A stretch of DNA of 64,000 nt, from the NCBI RefSeq assembly GCF_014199535.1, contig NZ_JACHNV010000003.1:1-64000 (forward strand). Direction: 5' to 3'. Within the stretch, counting starts at the first letter, position 1; each line of letters opens with the position of its first letter. Of this stretch, positions 23,208-31,963 are shown piece by piece. The translations under genes were made by a program, and so were the position numbers. The notes beneath the pieces were generated by a model. That model was given only the letters and a program-made list of their open reading frames with translations, was not told where the DNA came from and searched no databases. Origin of the DNA: Hymenobacter latericoloratus (GTDB lineage: Bacteria > Bacteroidota > Bacteroidia > Cytophagales > Hymenobacteraceae).

Positions 23208-23313
23208 GGAATAAGGAGGATGCGCGGGAGCAATGCGGCCGGTGGCCGGCACCAAATGAAGTTCTTAAATTTGCGACAATTCCTGAAATTACTGCCTTTT
23301 TTCACCCAGGACC

Positions 23314-24468
23314 TTGCCTTCTACCGTGCCGCTTCGTCTGGTTTTCACCGTTACTACGGATTTGAATTACGACCAACGGATGCAGCGTATCTGTGGTTCC
23401 CTGGCCCGGGCCGGCTACGACGTGGTGCTGGTAGGCCGGCAGTGGCCGGCCTCGGAGCCGCTCACGCCCCAACCGTACCAGCAGCACCGCCTGCACTGCC
23501 GCTTTACGCGGGGCAAACTGTTTTACCTGGAGTACAACCTGCGCCTGCTGGGGTACCTGCTCGGGTGCCGGGCCGCCGCCTGGTGCGCCATCGACCTGGA
23601 TACGGCCCTGCCCGTATGGCTGCGGGCCCGCCTGGGCGGTCAGCCTTTCCTGTATGATGCCCACGAGTTGTTTACCGAAACGCCGGAGGTAGTGGCCCGC
23701 CCTCGGGTGCAAAGCCTGTGGCGGCGGGTGGAGCGGTTTATTGTGCCGCGGGCTACCCGGACCTACACCGTGGGGCCGGCGCTGGCCCGCCTGCTGGAGC
23801 AGCGCTACGGCCGGCCGTTTGGGGTGGTGCGCAACATCAGCCGCCTGGCCGAAGCGCCGCTGCCGCCCGCCCCGGTGGCAGCCCCGGAAAACGGATTTAT
23901 CCTCTACCAGGGCGCCCTCAACGTGGGCCGGGGGCTGGAGCAGCTGCTGGAAGCCATGCCTCACGTAAACGGGCGGCTGGTGCTCTGCGGGGAAGGCGAC
24001 TTGTCGGGGGCGCTACGGACGCGGGCCGCCGAGCTGGGCCTGCTGCAAACCGGCCAGGTAGAGTTTCGCGGGTACGTGCTGCCCGCCGCCCTCCGCGAGC
24101 TGACCCGCCAGGCCACGGTGGGCGTTATGCTGCTCGAAAACCAGGGCCTGAGCTATTATTACTCCTTGGCCAACAAGTTCTTCGACTACCTGCACGCCGG
24201 CATTCCGCAGGTGGTCATCGACTTTCCCGAGTATCGGGCGCTGACCGAGCAGTACCCCGTCGCCGACCTGGTGGCCGACCTGCAGCCCGCTACCCTGGCC
24301 GCCGCCCTCAACCGCCTGCTGCCCGGCGGCGACGCCGCCCATTACCACCGCCTCGCCGCAAGCTGCCGCCACGCCCGTCTGGAGCTGAACTGGCAGCAGG
24401 AGGAAGCCCGGCTGCTGGATTTATACCAGGCAGTGGTAGGAGGGAAGAGGGTGCATGGTGAACCGTGA
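23314..24468 (+). CDS. Family 4-type glycosyltransferase
   Basis: A glycosyltransferase of up to 384 residues with GT-B fold. The N-terminal part reads LRLVFTVTTDLNYDQRMQRICGSLARAGYDVVLVGR and later FLYDAHELFTETPEV. The C-terminal donor-binding half has ILYQGALNVGRGLEQLLEAM, LVLCGEGDL, VEFRGYVLP and a region YSLANKFFDYLHAGIPQVV (E-rich motif analogue). It likely acts on cell-surface polysaccharide, with sugar unknown. There is no ATG: TTG at 23314 or GTG at 23326 are the candidate starts, and the latter just precedes the conserved region. Divergent from the hybrid kinase. Confidence 0.85.
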   Translation: MPSTVPLRLVFTVTTDLNYDQRMQRICGSLARAGYDVVLVGRQWPASEPLTPQPYQQHRLHCRFTRGKLFYLEYNLRLLGYLLGCRAAAWCAIDLDTALPVWLRARLGGQPFLYDAHELFTETPEVVARPRVQSLWRRVERFIVPRATRTYTVGPALARLLEQRYGRPFGVVRNISRLAEAPLPPAPVAAPENGFILYQGALNVGRGLEQLLEAMPHVNGRLVLCGEGDLSGALRTRAAELGLLQTGQVEFRGYVLPAALRELTRQATVGVMLLENQGLSYYYSLANKFFDYLHAGIPQVVIDFPEYRALTEQYPVADLVADLQPATLAAALNRLLPGGDAAHYHRLAASCRHARLELNWQQEEARLLDLYQAVVGGKRVHGEP

Positions 24469-24478
24469 CAGGTGACAG

Positions 24479-24610
24479 GGAAACCGTCATGCGAAGCCTC
24501 TTGCTCGGGTCGTTCTGGTAGGGCCTCACCCCCTCCGGCCCGCCCTCCAAGGGAGAGGGAAGCCCCCCGATTGAGTTAGCCAGAGGCAGAGATGTTTCGA
24601 CTCCGGCTGC
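24479..24610. repeat. Decayed intergenic repeat
   Basis: GTCATGCGAAGC at the left, CCTCCAAGGGAGAGGG in the middle, and GAGTTAGCCAGAGGCAGAGATG plus CGACTCCGGCTGCGCCTCCGCTCA at the right are fragments shared with the repeats at 34.4, 36.8 and 53.1 kb. They look like two repeat types run together. The gap 24469-24712 holds no gene. Confidence 0.5.
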
Positions 24611-24712
24611 GCCTCCGCTCATTAGGACTGTGCTTTTCACCCGCCCCCACTTACCTCCTCCCTTTTACTTGTCACCTGTCACCTGTCACTTTTCACCTCA
24701 TCACCTTTTCGC

Positions 24713-25618
24713 ATGCTCGCTGAACTCTTTGCCGCTACCCAACCTACGCTCCTGGTAATTACCGGGCCCACGGCCGTAGGCAAAACAGAGTTGTGCGTGC
24801 GCCTGGCCCGGCAGCTGGGTACCGAAATCGTGTCGGCCGACTCGCGGCAGTTCTTTCGGGAGCTGACCATCGGCACGGCCAAGCCTACCCCCGCGGAAAT
24901 GCAAGGGGTGCCGCACCACTTTATCAACTCGCACAGCATTACGGAGGAATACAACGCCGGGCGCTTTGAGCAGGACGCCTTGGCCTTGCTAACTCAGCTG
25001 TTTCAGCGGCACCGCGTGGTTATCCTGACGGGCGGCTCGGGCCTGTACCTGCAGGCCGTTACGGAAGGCCTCGACGAGCTGCCGGCCGTGCCGCCCGAGG
25101 TGCGCCAGCAGCTGCGCACCGAGCTGGAAGCCCACGGCCTGCAGCCCCTGGTGGCCGAACTCGCCCGCCTCGACCCCGTTGCTCACGCCCGCCTCGACCG
25201 CCAAAACCCCCAGCGGGTGCTGCGGGCCCTGGAAATCAGCCGGGGCACCGGGCGGCCATTCAGCTCTTTCCACGGTGGAAAATCGGCCGAACGGCCCTTC
25301 CGGCCGGTGAAAATTGCCCTAACCCGCGAGCGGGAGGAACTGTACCGGCGCATCGATGAGCGCATGGACCAGATGCTGGCCGCCGGGCTGGAAGAAGAAG
25401 CCCGCGGCCTCTACCCCCACCGCCACCACAATGCCCTCCAGACGGTAGGTTACCAGGAGCTGTTCGGTTACTTCGAGGGGCACTACGACTACGCCGAGGC
25501 CGTGCGCCTGCTCAAGCGTAACTCCCGCCGCTACGCCAAGCGCCAGCTCACCTGGCTCCGCCGCGACGCGGAGTATCAGTGGTTTCATCCGGAAGAGGTG
25601 CAAAGAGTAACTGAGTAG
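24713..25618 (+). CDS. miaA: tRNA dimethylallyltransferase
   Basis: A 301-residue MiaA, which adds a dimethylallyl group to A37 of tRNAs reading UNN codons. P-loop GPTAVGKT at 18-25, then SADSRQFFRELTIGTAKPT (the conserved Asp region), VPHHFINSHSITEEYNAGRF, ILTGGSGLYLQAVTEGL, QNPQRVLRALEI and a C-terminal NSRRYAKRQLTWLRR. ATG start; full length. Upstream of it lies repeat DNA, so the promoter is unclear. Confidence 0.96.
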   Translation: MLAELFAATQPTLLVITGPTAVGKTELCVRLARQLGTEIVSADSRQFFRELTIGTAKPTPAEMQGVPHHFINSHSITEEYNAGRFEQDALALLTQLFQRHRVVILTGGSGLYLQAVTEGLDELPAVPPEVRQQLRTELEAHGLQPLVAELARLDPVAHARLDRQNPQRVLRALEISRGTGRPFSSFHGGKSAERPFRPVKIALTREREELYRRIDERMDQMLAAGLEEEARGLYPHRHHNALQTVGYQELFGYFEGHYDYAEAVRLLKRNSRRYAKRQLTWLRRDAEYQWFHPEEVQRVTE

Positions 25619-25644
25619 CTGAGGGAAGTGTCAGGGCGAGGACG

Positions 25645-25800
25645 CAGGACGACGCCATCCTTCCTGACCAGCGTGCTACCCCCCCCCCCTTGAAACGTGA
25701 TAAGCCCTTGACGTATAGCAGCGTCAAGGGCTTACTCTATTTATCCGGTTTGTCACATGGGAGAGAGGAAGGATGGCTTCGATACCCTCGCCATGACAGC
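25645..25800. repeat. Composite 160-bp repeat, copy 1
   Basis: Outer parts CGCCATCCTTCC and GGAAGGATGGC face each other, and an inner stem AAGCCCTTGACG/CGTCAAGGGCTT (12 bp) forms a hairpin. The same arrangement, including GTGCTACCCC, TGAAACG and GTCACA..GAGAGAGGAAGGATGG, occurs at 38.8 kb. It ends CTCGCCATGACAG. Confidence 0.75.
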
Positions 25801-25826
25801 ACTTTACTCTGCTGCTCCGTTCCTCT

Positions 25827-26801
25827 CTATACGCTCAGGATTTCCACCATGCGCATAAAGCTCTGGTTGATCATCTTCTTTTTGTGAATGGTATCCACGA
25901 AGGGCGTGTACACCAGCTTGCGGTCCACGATGCCGGCCATCACGTTGCGCATGCCGTTCATGAGGCCCTCCACGGCGGCAATACCAATCTGGGAGGCCAG
26001 CATCCGGTCGGAGGCGGAGGGGGCGCCGCCCCGCTGAATGTGCCCGATGATGGTCACGCGCGTGTCGAGCTCTGGAATGGCGGCTTTCACCTGCTGGGCT
26101 ACGGCGTGCACGTTGCCTTCTTCCTCGCCCTCGGCTACTACCACCAGAAAAGAGGTTTTGGAGCGCTGCCAGCTGGTTTTCAGGCTGTCAATGACGGCTT
26201 CCGTGGACATCTGCGTTTCCGGTACCATTACAATTTCGGCCCCGCCGCCAATGGCGCACGGAATAGCAATGTAGCCCGAGTCGCGGCCCATTACTTCTAC
26301 AAAGAAGCACCGGTCGTGCGAGTCGGCCGTGTCGCGGATTTTGTCGATGGCCTCCAGGGCCGTGTTCACGGCCGTATCGTAGCCAATGGTATAGTCGGTG
26401 CCGTACAGGTCATTGTCGATGGTGCCGGGCACGCCTACCGTCGGGATGCCGAACTCCTGCTCGAAAATCATGGCCCCGGTGAAGGTGCCGTTGCCGCCAA
26501 TGGCCACCAGCCCATCAATGCCGTGGTTCACCAGCTGGTCGAAGGCCTGCTGCCGGCCTTCCTTGGTCAGGAATTTCTGGCTGCGGGCTGATTTAAGGAT
26601 GGTGCCGCCCTTCTGAATCGTATTCGCGACGGAAGCTGAATCCAGCTTCACAAACTCGCCCTTAATCATGCCGCTGTAGCCGCGCATGATGCCATATACC
26701 TCAATGCCGTGGTACACGGCCGTGCGCACCACGGCGCGAATGGCCGCGTTCATACCGGGCGCGTCGCCGCCGCTGGTGAAAACTGCAATGCGTTTCATCA
26801 T
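25827..26801 (-). CDS. pfkA: ATP-dependent 6-phosphofructokinase
   Basis: A 324-residue PfkA. It phosphorylates fructose 6-phosphate to the 1,6-bisphosphate. Visible: FTSGGDAPGMNAAIR (ATP site), VYGIMRGYSGMI, IGGNGTFTGA, the catalytic loop PGTIDNDLYGTDYTIGYDTA, VEVMGRDSGYIA, PETQMS, and GHIQRGGAPSASDRMLA. Length and motifs match bacterial allosteric PfkA. Two ATGs open the frame; the first at 26801 is given. Single gene between a repeat and the TerB gene. Confidence 0.96.
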   Translation of the reverse strand: MMKRIAVFTSGGDAPGMNAAIRAVVRTAVYHGIEVYGIMRGYSGMIKGEFVKLDSASVANTIQKGGTILKSARSQKFLTKEGRQQAFDQLVNHGIDGLVAIGGNGTFTGAMIFEQEFGIPTVGVPGTIDNDLYGTDYTIGYDTAVNTALEAIDKIRDTADSHDRCFFVEVMGRDSGYIAIPCAIGGGAEIVMVPETQMSTEAVIDSLKTSWQRSKTSFLVVVAEGEEEGNVHAVAQQVKAAIPELDTRVTIIGHIQRGGAPSASDRMLASQIGIAAVEGLMNGMRNVMAGIVDRKLVYTPFVDTIHKKKMINQSFMRMVEILSV

Positions 26802-27036
26802 ATACTCGCTCTTCCGTACTCAAACAAAAACCCGACGAGGCCGGGTCGGGCAAAGGTGGTAAATCCGGCCGGAAACTACAGCCTTTGCCCCAGTAAAAGA
26901 TAAAATAGGGCCGGCCGCCGGCTATTTTTTTACGGCCTGCGTATCGGCCTATTGCGTACTGCGCGGCCGCTGGTTAACTTCCCTAACCGGCCGCCGCTCC
27001 CTGGTTGCCGCCCGCCCGGCTGTTCTACCCCACCTA

Positions 27037-27477
27037 ATGCCCGCCCGTATGTTTGGTTTTTTTGAAAACGAGCAGACCAGAAAAGTCAAAAGCCACCTCA
27101 TGAACCTGGTGGCCCTGGCCAAGGCCGATGGCCACCTCGACGAGCGGGAAATGAACTTTATTGTAGCGGTGGGCCGCAAAAACGGCATGCGCCCCGACGA
27201 GGTGCGCTCCATTGTGGGCAATGCCAGCACCATTCACCTGGTTATTCCCGAGAACGACTCCGAGCGGTTCGACCAGATTTTTGACCTCGTGGACATGATG
27301 CTGGCCGATGGGGTAGTGGACGATACGGAAATGGATTTCTGCGTGGATATGGCCGAGAAGCTGGGCTTTCGCAAAGACGTAGTGGCCGTGCTGGTTCGTC
27401 GTATTTCCCAGGGTGTGAAGGACGGCTTCCCCCGCGAGCAGATCAAAGAAGACACCCAGACCTTTCTGGGGAATTAA
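27037..27477 (+). CDS. TerB family (tellurite-resistance TerB-like) protein
   Basis: A 146-residue all-helical TerB-like protein: MNLVALAKADGHLDEREMNFIVAVGRKNGM and LVDMMLADGVVDDTEMDFCVDMAEKLGF are the two acidic helical repeats (D-G-x-x-D/E-x-E) that may bind metal ions. TerB proteins are linked to metal or stress responses, but solo copies have no set function. ATG at 27037, or 27049 (MFGFFENEQTRKV). A strong terminator follows. Confidence 0.85.
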   Translation: MPARMFGFFENEQTRKVKSHLMNLVALAKADGHLDEREMNFIVAVGRKNGMRPDEVRSIVGNASTIHLVIPENDSERFDQIFDLVDMMLADGVVDDTEMDFCVDMAEKLGFRKDVVAVLVRRISQGVKDGFPREQIKEDTQTFLGN

Positions 27478-27495
27478 TATTACTAATGAAGAAAT

Positions 27496-27555
27496 AAGAA
27501 TGAGCCGTTCAGCATCCCTTGTTAGGGGTAGCTGAACGGCTCATTCTTCATTTTT
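27496..27555. terminator. Bidirectional terminator
   Basis: 18-bp perfect stem AAGAATGAGCCGTTCAGC (27496-27513) with GCTGAACGGCTCATTCTT (27531-27548) and T-rich flanks. It serves the TerB gene on one strand and the convergent aminotransferase on the other. Confidence 0.8.
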
Positions 27556-27560
27556 AATTC

Positions 27561-28745
27561 TTACTTGTCAATTGACCTAAGCAGGGCGGCGCAGGCCTCG
27601 TCAATCTGGGCGTCGGTGATGGTCAGGGGCGGGGCAATGCGCAGGGAGTTGTCGCAGAACAGAAACCAGTCGGTGAGCATGCGCTCCTGCCAGAGGGCCC
27701 GGTCGATGATGGGCTTGAGCACCGCAAACGACTCAAACTCGACGGCCATGAGCAGGCCCTGGCTGCGCACCTCCCGGATGGCCGGGTGCACCAGCTGCCG
27801 CCGAAACCGCGCCGCTTTTTCGGCCACCCCAGCCAGCAGGTTTTCCTCCTGAATTACGCGTAGCGTAGCCAGTGCCGCCGCGCACGACACCGGGTGCCCC
27901 CCAAAGGTGGTGCAGTGGCCCAGAATAGGGTTGGTTTTGAAGCCCGCCATGATTTCCTGCGACGAAATGAAGGCCCCGATGGGCATGCCGCCGCCCATGC
28001 CCTTGGCCGTGAGCAGAATATCGGGCTCGATGCCGAACTGCTCGAAGGCCCAGAACGTGCCCGTGCGCCCAAAGCCGCACTGAATCTCATCGAGGATGAG
28101 CAGGGCCCCTACCTCGGTGCAGCGCTGGCGCAGGGCCGGCAAGTAGCCGGGGGCGGGCACGCGCACGCCGGCCTCGCCCTGCACCGTTTCAATGACCACG
28201 GCCGCCGTGTGCTCGTCAATCAGCTGAAGGTCCTCGAAGTGGTTGTGGCGGAAGTGGCGCACGTCGGGCAGCAGGGGCCGGAAGGAGTTCTTGAAGCCCT
28301 CGGAGCCCGTGATGCTGAGGGCGCCGTGCGTGGAGCCGTGGTAGGCGTTGTAGCTGCTGAGCAGGCCGGTGCGGCCGGTGTGGCGCTTGGCCAGCTTGAG
28401 GGCGCCCTCCACGGCCTCGGTGCCGGAGTTGGTGAAGTACACGTTGTCGAGGTGGGCGGGCAGGGTCTGGTGCAGGGCCTCCGCGAGCTGGGCCGGCGGG
28501 GCCTGCACTACCTCGCCGTACACCATCAGGTGCAGGTACTTATCGAGCTGGCTCTGGATGGCCTGCAGCACCCGCGGGTGGCGGTGGCCCACGTTGCTGA
28601 CCCCAATGCCGGAAATCAGATCGAGGTAGCGCTGGCCGTCGGCGTCGTACATGTACACGCCTTCGGCGCGCTCAATTTCCAGCAGCAGCGGAAAATCGGA
28701 GGTTTGGGCCTGGTGGCGCAGGAAAAGCTGGCGGGGAGTAAGCAT
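27561..28745 (-). CDS. Class III PLP aminotransferase (acetylornithine-type)
   Basis: A 394-residue aspartate aminotransferase family enzyme of class III. Visible: YMYDADGQRYLDLISGIGVSNVGH, FTNSGTEAVEGALKLAKRHTGR (PLP phosphate region), ILDEIQCGFGRTGTFWAFE (Asp binding the pyridine nitrogen), LLTAKGMGGGMPIGAF (Schiff-base lysine in TAKGMG) and GHCTTFGGHPVSCAAALA. Candidates are acetylornithine or another omega-amino acid transaminase. No arg genes are adjacent, so the substrate is open. ATG at 28745; longer frame unconserved. Confidence 0.88.
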   Translation of the reverse strand: MLTPRQLFLRHQAQTSDFPLLLEIERAEGVYMYDADGQRYLDLISGIGVSNVGHRHPRVLQAIQSQLDKYLHLMVYGEVVQAPPAQLAEALHQTLPAHLDNVYFTNSGTEAVEGALKLAKRHTGRTGLLSSYNAYHGSTHGALSITGSEGFKNSFRPLLPDVRHFRHNHFEDLQLIDEHTAAVVIETVQGEAGVRVPAPGYLPALRQRCTEVGALLILDEIQCGFGRTGTFWAFEQFGIEPDILLTAKGMGGGMPIGAFISSQEIMAGFKTNPILGHCTTFGGHPVSCAAALATLRVIQEENLLAGVAEKAARFRRQLVHPAIREVRSQGLLMAVEFESFAVLKPIIDRALWQERMLTDWFLFCDNSLRIAPPLTITDAQIDEACAALLRSIDK

Positions 28746-28769
28746 ACTGGTAATAACAACTTCGGCCCG

Positions 28770-28777
28770 CAAAGGTA
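28770..28777 (-). promoter_or_regulatory. -7 box of the aminotransferase gene
   Basis: TACCTTTG on the minus strand, 24 bases upstream of the ATG; predicted leader about 20 bases. No clear -33 partner. Confidence 0.45.
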
Positions 28778-28835
28778 CGCCCAAAGCCGGGGTTTGCCGG
28801 CCTGCCAGGGGTAGGAAAGGCCGGGTGGGCAACAT

Positions 28836-28866
28836 AAAAAAGCGGCTGCCGGGGCAGCCGCTTTTC
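28836..28866 (-). terminator. Terminator of the sigma-factor operon
   Basis: On the minus strand AAGCGGCTGCC pairs with GGCAGCCGCTT around CC, followed by a run of T. It lies between the Spy-like gene (28893) and the aminotransferase start. Confidence 0.8.
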
Positions 28867-28892
28867 GCCTGTCAGAAAGAAAGGAAACAAGA

Positions 28893-29366
28893 CTAGTCGT
28901 CGGTGCGGGGGGCTGGGGTGCGGCCACCGCGGCGGTCGGCCACGCGCTTGATAACTTCGCGGGTGAAGTCGCGCTCGGCGGCGTAGAGCTGGCCTACCTG
29001 CCGGATGCTCAATACCTTCTGAAACTTCTCGAAGTAGTCTGTTTCCAGTTTTACCTCCTGCTGGCGCAGGGCCAGGGCCTGGGTCAGGTTTTCCCGGATC
29101 TGCTGGTCGGTAAGGGCTTCGGGGCTGGCAATGCGCAGCTGGCGCATGCGGCGGTTCAGGTCGCGGCGCTTGGTGGTGAAGTCGTTATAAACGGGCCAGA
29201 ACTTCTGGGCCTGGTCCTGGGTCAGGGAAATCTTATCGGTGAGGTAGGCGATTTTGGCATTTTCCAGTTGGCTGAGCCGATCGGCCCGCCCGGTCTGGGC
29301 AAAGGAGAGGGCCGGCACTACTGCCAGCAGCACCAGCACCAGCAAGCGACGAAGCACGTATGTCAT
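28893..29366 (-). CDS. Secreted helical protein of an ECF sigma operon
   Basis: A 157-residue protein with signal peptide (VLRRLLVLVLLAVVPALSFAQ) and an all-helical body: LTQDQAQKFWPVYNDFTTKRRDLNRR and LTDQQIRENLTQALALRQQEVKLE. This pattern recurs in small Bacteroidota proteins encoded after ECF sigma and anti-sigma genes; it recalls the LTxxQ folds of Spy/CpxP. Likely periplasmic stress sensor or chaperone; role unproven. Third gene of the operon with 29400 and 29886. ATG at 29366 gives the cleanest signal peptide. Confidence 0.75.
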   Translation of the reverse strand: MTYVLRRLLVLVLLAVVPALSFAQTGRADRLSQLENAKIAYLTDKISLTQDQAQKFWPVYNDFTTKRRDLNRRMRQLRIASPEALTDQQIRENLTQALALRQQEVKLETDYFEKFQKVLSIRQVGQLYAAERDFTREVIKRVADRRGGRTPAPRTDD

Positions 29367-29399
29367 GAGAATAAAACAAGGGGTACGCAAAAGCAGAAA

Positions 29400-29855
29400 T
29401 TAGAGGTAGGCATCCTCGGTGGGCTGAGCATCCAGCAGGTCCTGCACTTCCTGGTCCGAGGCATGCAGGTAGCTTTCCGTGGGCAGAGCGGTGGCGGCCG
29501 CGGGCAGCTCAGCCAGGTCCGTCAGCGTTACGCGCTGGTCGCTGGCCAGCAAGTACTGCACCATCTGCTCGCGCGGTACCTGAGCCAAGGCTGCCGCGGC
29601 CGAAGTGCCCGGGGCAGGGGCCGGGCTCAGCAGCACCGACGCCGCAAAGCCGCCCAGTACCACCACCGAGGCCAGGGCCGTGCGCACGGGAGCCGATAAG
29701 GCCGTGAGCCAGCCCCGGGCCGTTTCGCCGGGAGCATCGGCCTGCACGCGCTGCATTACCCGCATCGGCAACTGCTCGAAGTAGCGGTCCGGGGGCGGCG
29801 CCAGCGGCGGATGCGGCCGGCGCGGGTGTTCATCCAGACGAAAAGGAGTAGGCAT
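29400..29855 (-). CDS. Probable anti-sigma-like single-pass membrane protein
   Basis: A 151-residue protein. Cytoplasmic Pro-rich head (HPRRPHPPLAPPPDRYFEQLPMRVMQRV), one transmembrane helix (about 58-78: VRTALASVVVLGGFAASVLL) and an Ala-rich outer part. The PDRYFEQLPMRV segment is common in proteins encoded right after ECF sigma genes in this group. It lacks a zinc anti-sigma HxxxCxxC motif. It starts 30 bases after the sigma gene, so an anti-sigma role is inferred from place. Confidence 0.65.
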   Translation of the reverse strand: MPTPFRLDEHPRRPHPPLAPPPDRYFEQLPMRVMQRVQADAPGETARGWLTALSAPVRTALASVVVLGGFAASVLLSPAPAPGTSAAAALAQVPREQMVQYLLASDQRVTLTDLAELPAAATALPTESYLHASDQEVQDLLDAQPTEDAYL

Positions 29856-29885
29856 ATCGGTTAGAGGCGGCCGGGGGCGCCGGGT

Positions 29886-30437
29886 TTAATCGTTGGGGAA
29901 CTGGTGGTTTACGTACTGCTCGATTTTCTTGACGGCGTGATGGTAGGAGGCTTTCAGGGCCCCTACGGAAGTGCCCGTTACCTCGGCCATCTGCTCGTAG
30001 GGCATCTCGTCGTAGTAGCGCAGGTTGAACACGAGGCGCTGCTTGTCGGGCAGGCGCAGGATGGCTTTCTGCAGCTTCAGCTCCACCTCGTCGCCGGCCA
30101 GACTGTCGTCGGCCTCCAGCTTGGCCGTTAGCTCGGCTCCCACATCATTGAGGGGGAGGAAAAACCTGCGGCGCTTGCTTTGCAGAAAACTCAGGCACTC
30201 GTTGGTGGCAATGCGGTACAGCCAGGTGTAGAGGGAGGCATCCTGGCGGAAGTTCTCCAGGTGGTTCCACACCTTCACAAACACATCCTGGGTCAGGTCG
30301 TCGGCGTCGTCGTGGCTGACCACCATTTTGCGCACGTGCCAGTACACCTTCTGCTGGTACTTGCGCACCAGCTGGTTGAAGGCCACGTTGCGGGTGGCGG
30401 GGTCACGGAACTTGGCGAGAATCTCCTGGTCTTCCAA
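29886..30437 (-). CDS. ECF-type RNA polymerase sigma factor
   Basis: A 183-residue sigma-70 family ECF factor. Region 2 reads FNQLVRKYQQKVYWHVRKMVVSHDDADDLTQDVFVKVW; region 4 reads LRLPDKQRLVFNLRYYDEMPYEQMAEVTGTSVGALKASYHHAVKKIEQYV. First of three same-strand genes with a putative membrane anti-sigma and a secreted protein. There is no ATG at the front; the frame begins with TTG (30437), the only start that keeps region 2 whole. Confidence 0.92.
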   Translation of the reverse strand: MEDQEILAKFRDPATRNVAFNQLVRKYQQKVYWHVRKMVVSHDDADDLTQDVFVKVWNHLENFRQDASLYTWLYRIATNECLSFLQSKRRRFFLPLNDVGAELTAKLEADDSLAGDEVELKLQKAILRLPDKQRLVFNLRYYDEMPYEQMAEVTGTSVGALKASYHHAVKKIEQYVNHQFPND

Positions 30438-30602
30438 GGGGCGCAGGCGGGGCGGGTTAGGGCGGGTGTGGGAGCTTAGAGGGGGTAGGGCCCGCCGGGT
30501 TTAACGGCCGGCTGAAAAAAGGGTGGACCGGACCCGCCGAAGTAGGATATGCGTTGATCTATCCAGTAATTTGGCCAGATACTGTTCACCTTACTACTTA
30601 AT

Positions 30603-31097
30603 ATGAGCCAACCTTCTACCCAAGTTGAAATTGAGGACGAATACGCCTGGACTTTCTTCGGCTCAAACGCTGAGTACTACTTGAAATACTGGCGGCTTCG
30701 ACAGCAAGGCAACAGTATTAGCTTTAATGCATCTGCCTTCTTCGGGGGCTTATTCTGGTTTGCCTACCGCCGCATGTACCTGATTTTATTTCTCATCGTG
30801 GTGGTTGCTATGCTGGAAGGAATGCTGGAAGATGTTGTCTTCAGGCTACCGCCAAGTACGGGCCGGACATTGCTGGCAAACCTGGTGTTCTGCAGCTTGT
30901 ATGGCTTTTTGGGGAATAGCCTTTATCTGTGGTATGCAGAGCGCAGAATGCGGAAGATTCTGCATCTGGGCCTGCCCAAAGAAGAGTTGCTACGGCGCCT
31001 ACGCCGGGCCGGCGGCACCAGCTGGAGTTTGCTGCTGGTGTTGCTAGGCGTAGCGGCGTTGAGCATAGGGGCTTATTACTGGCTTAGCCATACGTAG
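30603..31097 (+). CDS. DUF2628-like membrane protein
   Basis: A 164-residue protein with an acidic N-terminus and the DUF2628 pattern: YYLKYWRLRQQGNSISFNASAFFGGLFWFAYRRMY, then hydrophobic helices at about 57-72, 88-106 and 137-158. Members are small inner-membrane proteins of unknown role. Lower GC than the neighbours. Single gene, ATG at 30603. Confidence 0.78.
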   Translation: MSQPSTQVEIEDEYAWTFFGSNAEYYLKYWRLRQQGNSISFNASAFFGGLFWFAYRRMYLILFLIVVVAMLEGMLEDVVFRLPPSTGRTLLANLVFCSLYGFLGNSLYLWYAERRMRKILHLGLPKEELLRRLRRAGGTSWSLLLVLLGVAALSIGAYYWLSHT

Positions 31098-31109
31098 CCA
31101 GCTAGTACG

Positions 31110-31835
31110 CTACTTCGTACTGAACGACACGCCCACCGTCACGTTGGTGTTGTCGCGGGGCTTGCCCTCCAGAATGCGGTTTTCGAAGGTGTAGGTGTAG
31201 GTGCTGGTAATGGCAAAGCGGGGGGTGAAGCGCAGTGCCAGGCTCGACTGTTGCGTGACGCGGTAATCGTCGAAATTCTGCAGGTTGGGCTGGTAGAACG
31301 TAACGGAGTTCAGGCTGAACCCGCGGTAAGTGTAGGCCACCTTAAGGCGCGTGGAGTTGCGGGCCACCGTGCGCCGGGAGCCATCCTGAAAGTAGGTAGC
31401 CTCCCGAATGATCAGGTTACTCACGGCTACCTCCCGGTTCAGCGAGTCGGTGTAAATAGCCCAGCCGGGGCCGGCACCTATCTGGTAGCGGTTATCAATG
31501 CCGCGCAGGTTGCTGCGCTCGTAGCCCCCGATGCCGTAGAAGCGGAAGCGCCCTTTCCAGTAATAGGGGGTGGTATTGAGCAGCCATTCCCGCTCCCTAA
31601 GCCGACCTTCCTGCTTGCCAAACGTGAAGCTGCCCGTAACCGGCGCCCCAAAGTGCAGCCCCCGCAGCAGGGTAACGGAGTGGGAGGTAGCAAACAGCGT
31701 CCGGTTGACGCCGCCCGAGGTGTACTGCCCCGTCAGCTGCCCGGTGTAGCGAATAATGGTGGTATCGGCCCGCTGGGCTCGGGCGGGGCGGACAAGCAGA
31801 AGCAGCAGAGGAAGCAGAAAATAGCAGAAACGCAT
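31110..31835 (-). CDS. DUF481-like outer-membrane beta-barrel protein
   Basis: A 241-residue secreted protein: signal peptide (YFLLPLLLLLVRPARAQ), then alternating beta-strand sequence (YTGQLTGQYTSGG, VTGSFTFGKQEGR, RLKVAYTYRGFSL, TPRFAITSTYTYTFENR) ending VTVGVSFSTK with a Phe near the C-terminus. Fits a DUF481 barrel of about ten strands. Substrate or role unknown. Convergent with the DUF2628 gene, 12 bases apart. ATG at 31835. Confidence 0.78.
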   Translation of the reverse strand: MRFCYFLLPLLLLLVRPARAQRADTTIIRYTGQLTGQYTSGGVNRTLFATSHSVTLLRGLHFGAPVTGSFTFGKQEGRLREREWLLNTTPYYWKGRFRFYGIGGYERSNLRGIDNRYQIGAGPGWAIYTDSLNREVAVSNLIIREATYFQDGSRRTVARNSTRLKVAYTYRGFSLNSVTFYQPNLQNFDDYRVTQQSSLALRFTPRFAITSTYTYTFENRILEGKPRDNTNVTVGVSFSTK

Positions 31836-31963
31836 GCGGGCGGCGGAGAAGCCTCTCCAAAGTGTCTGCAAGTATAAGCCCGGAAACGGAGGTAGGAAGG
31901 GGCGTGGGGCAGATTGGAATATAGAGAAATGCTACTTTTAGCCCTCCACTCGTCCTTTCCGCC

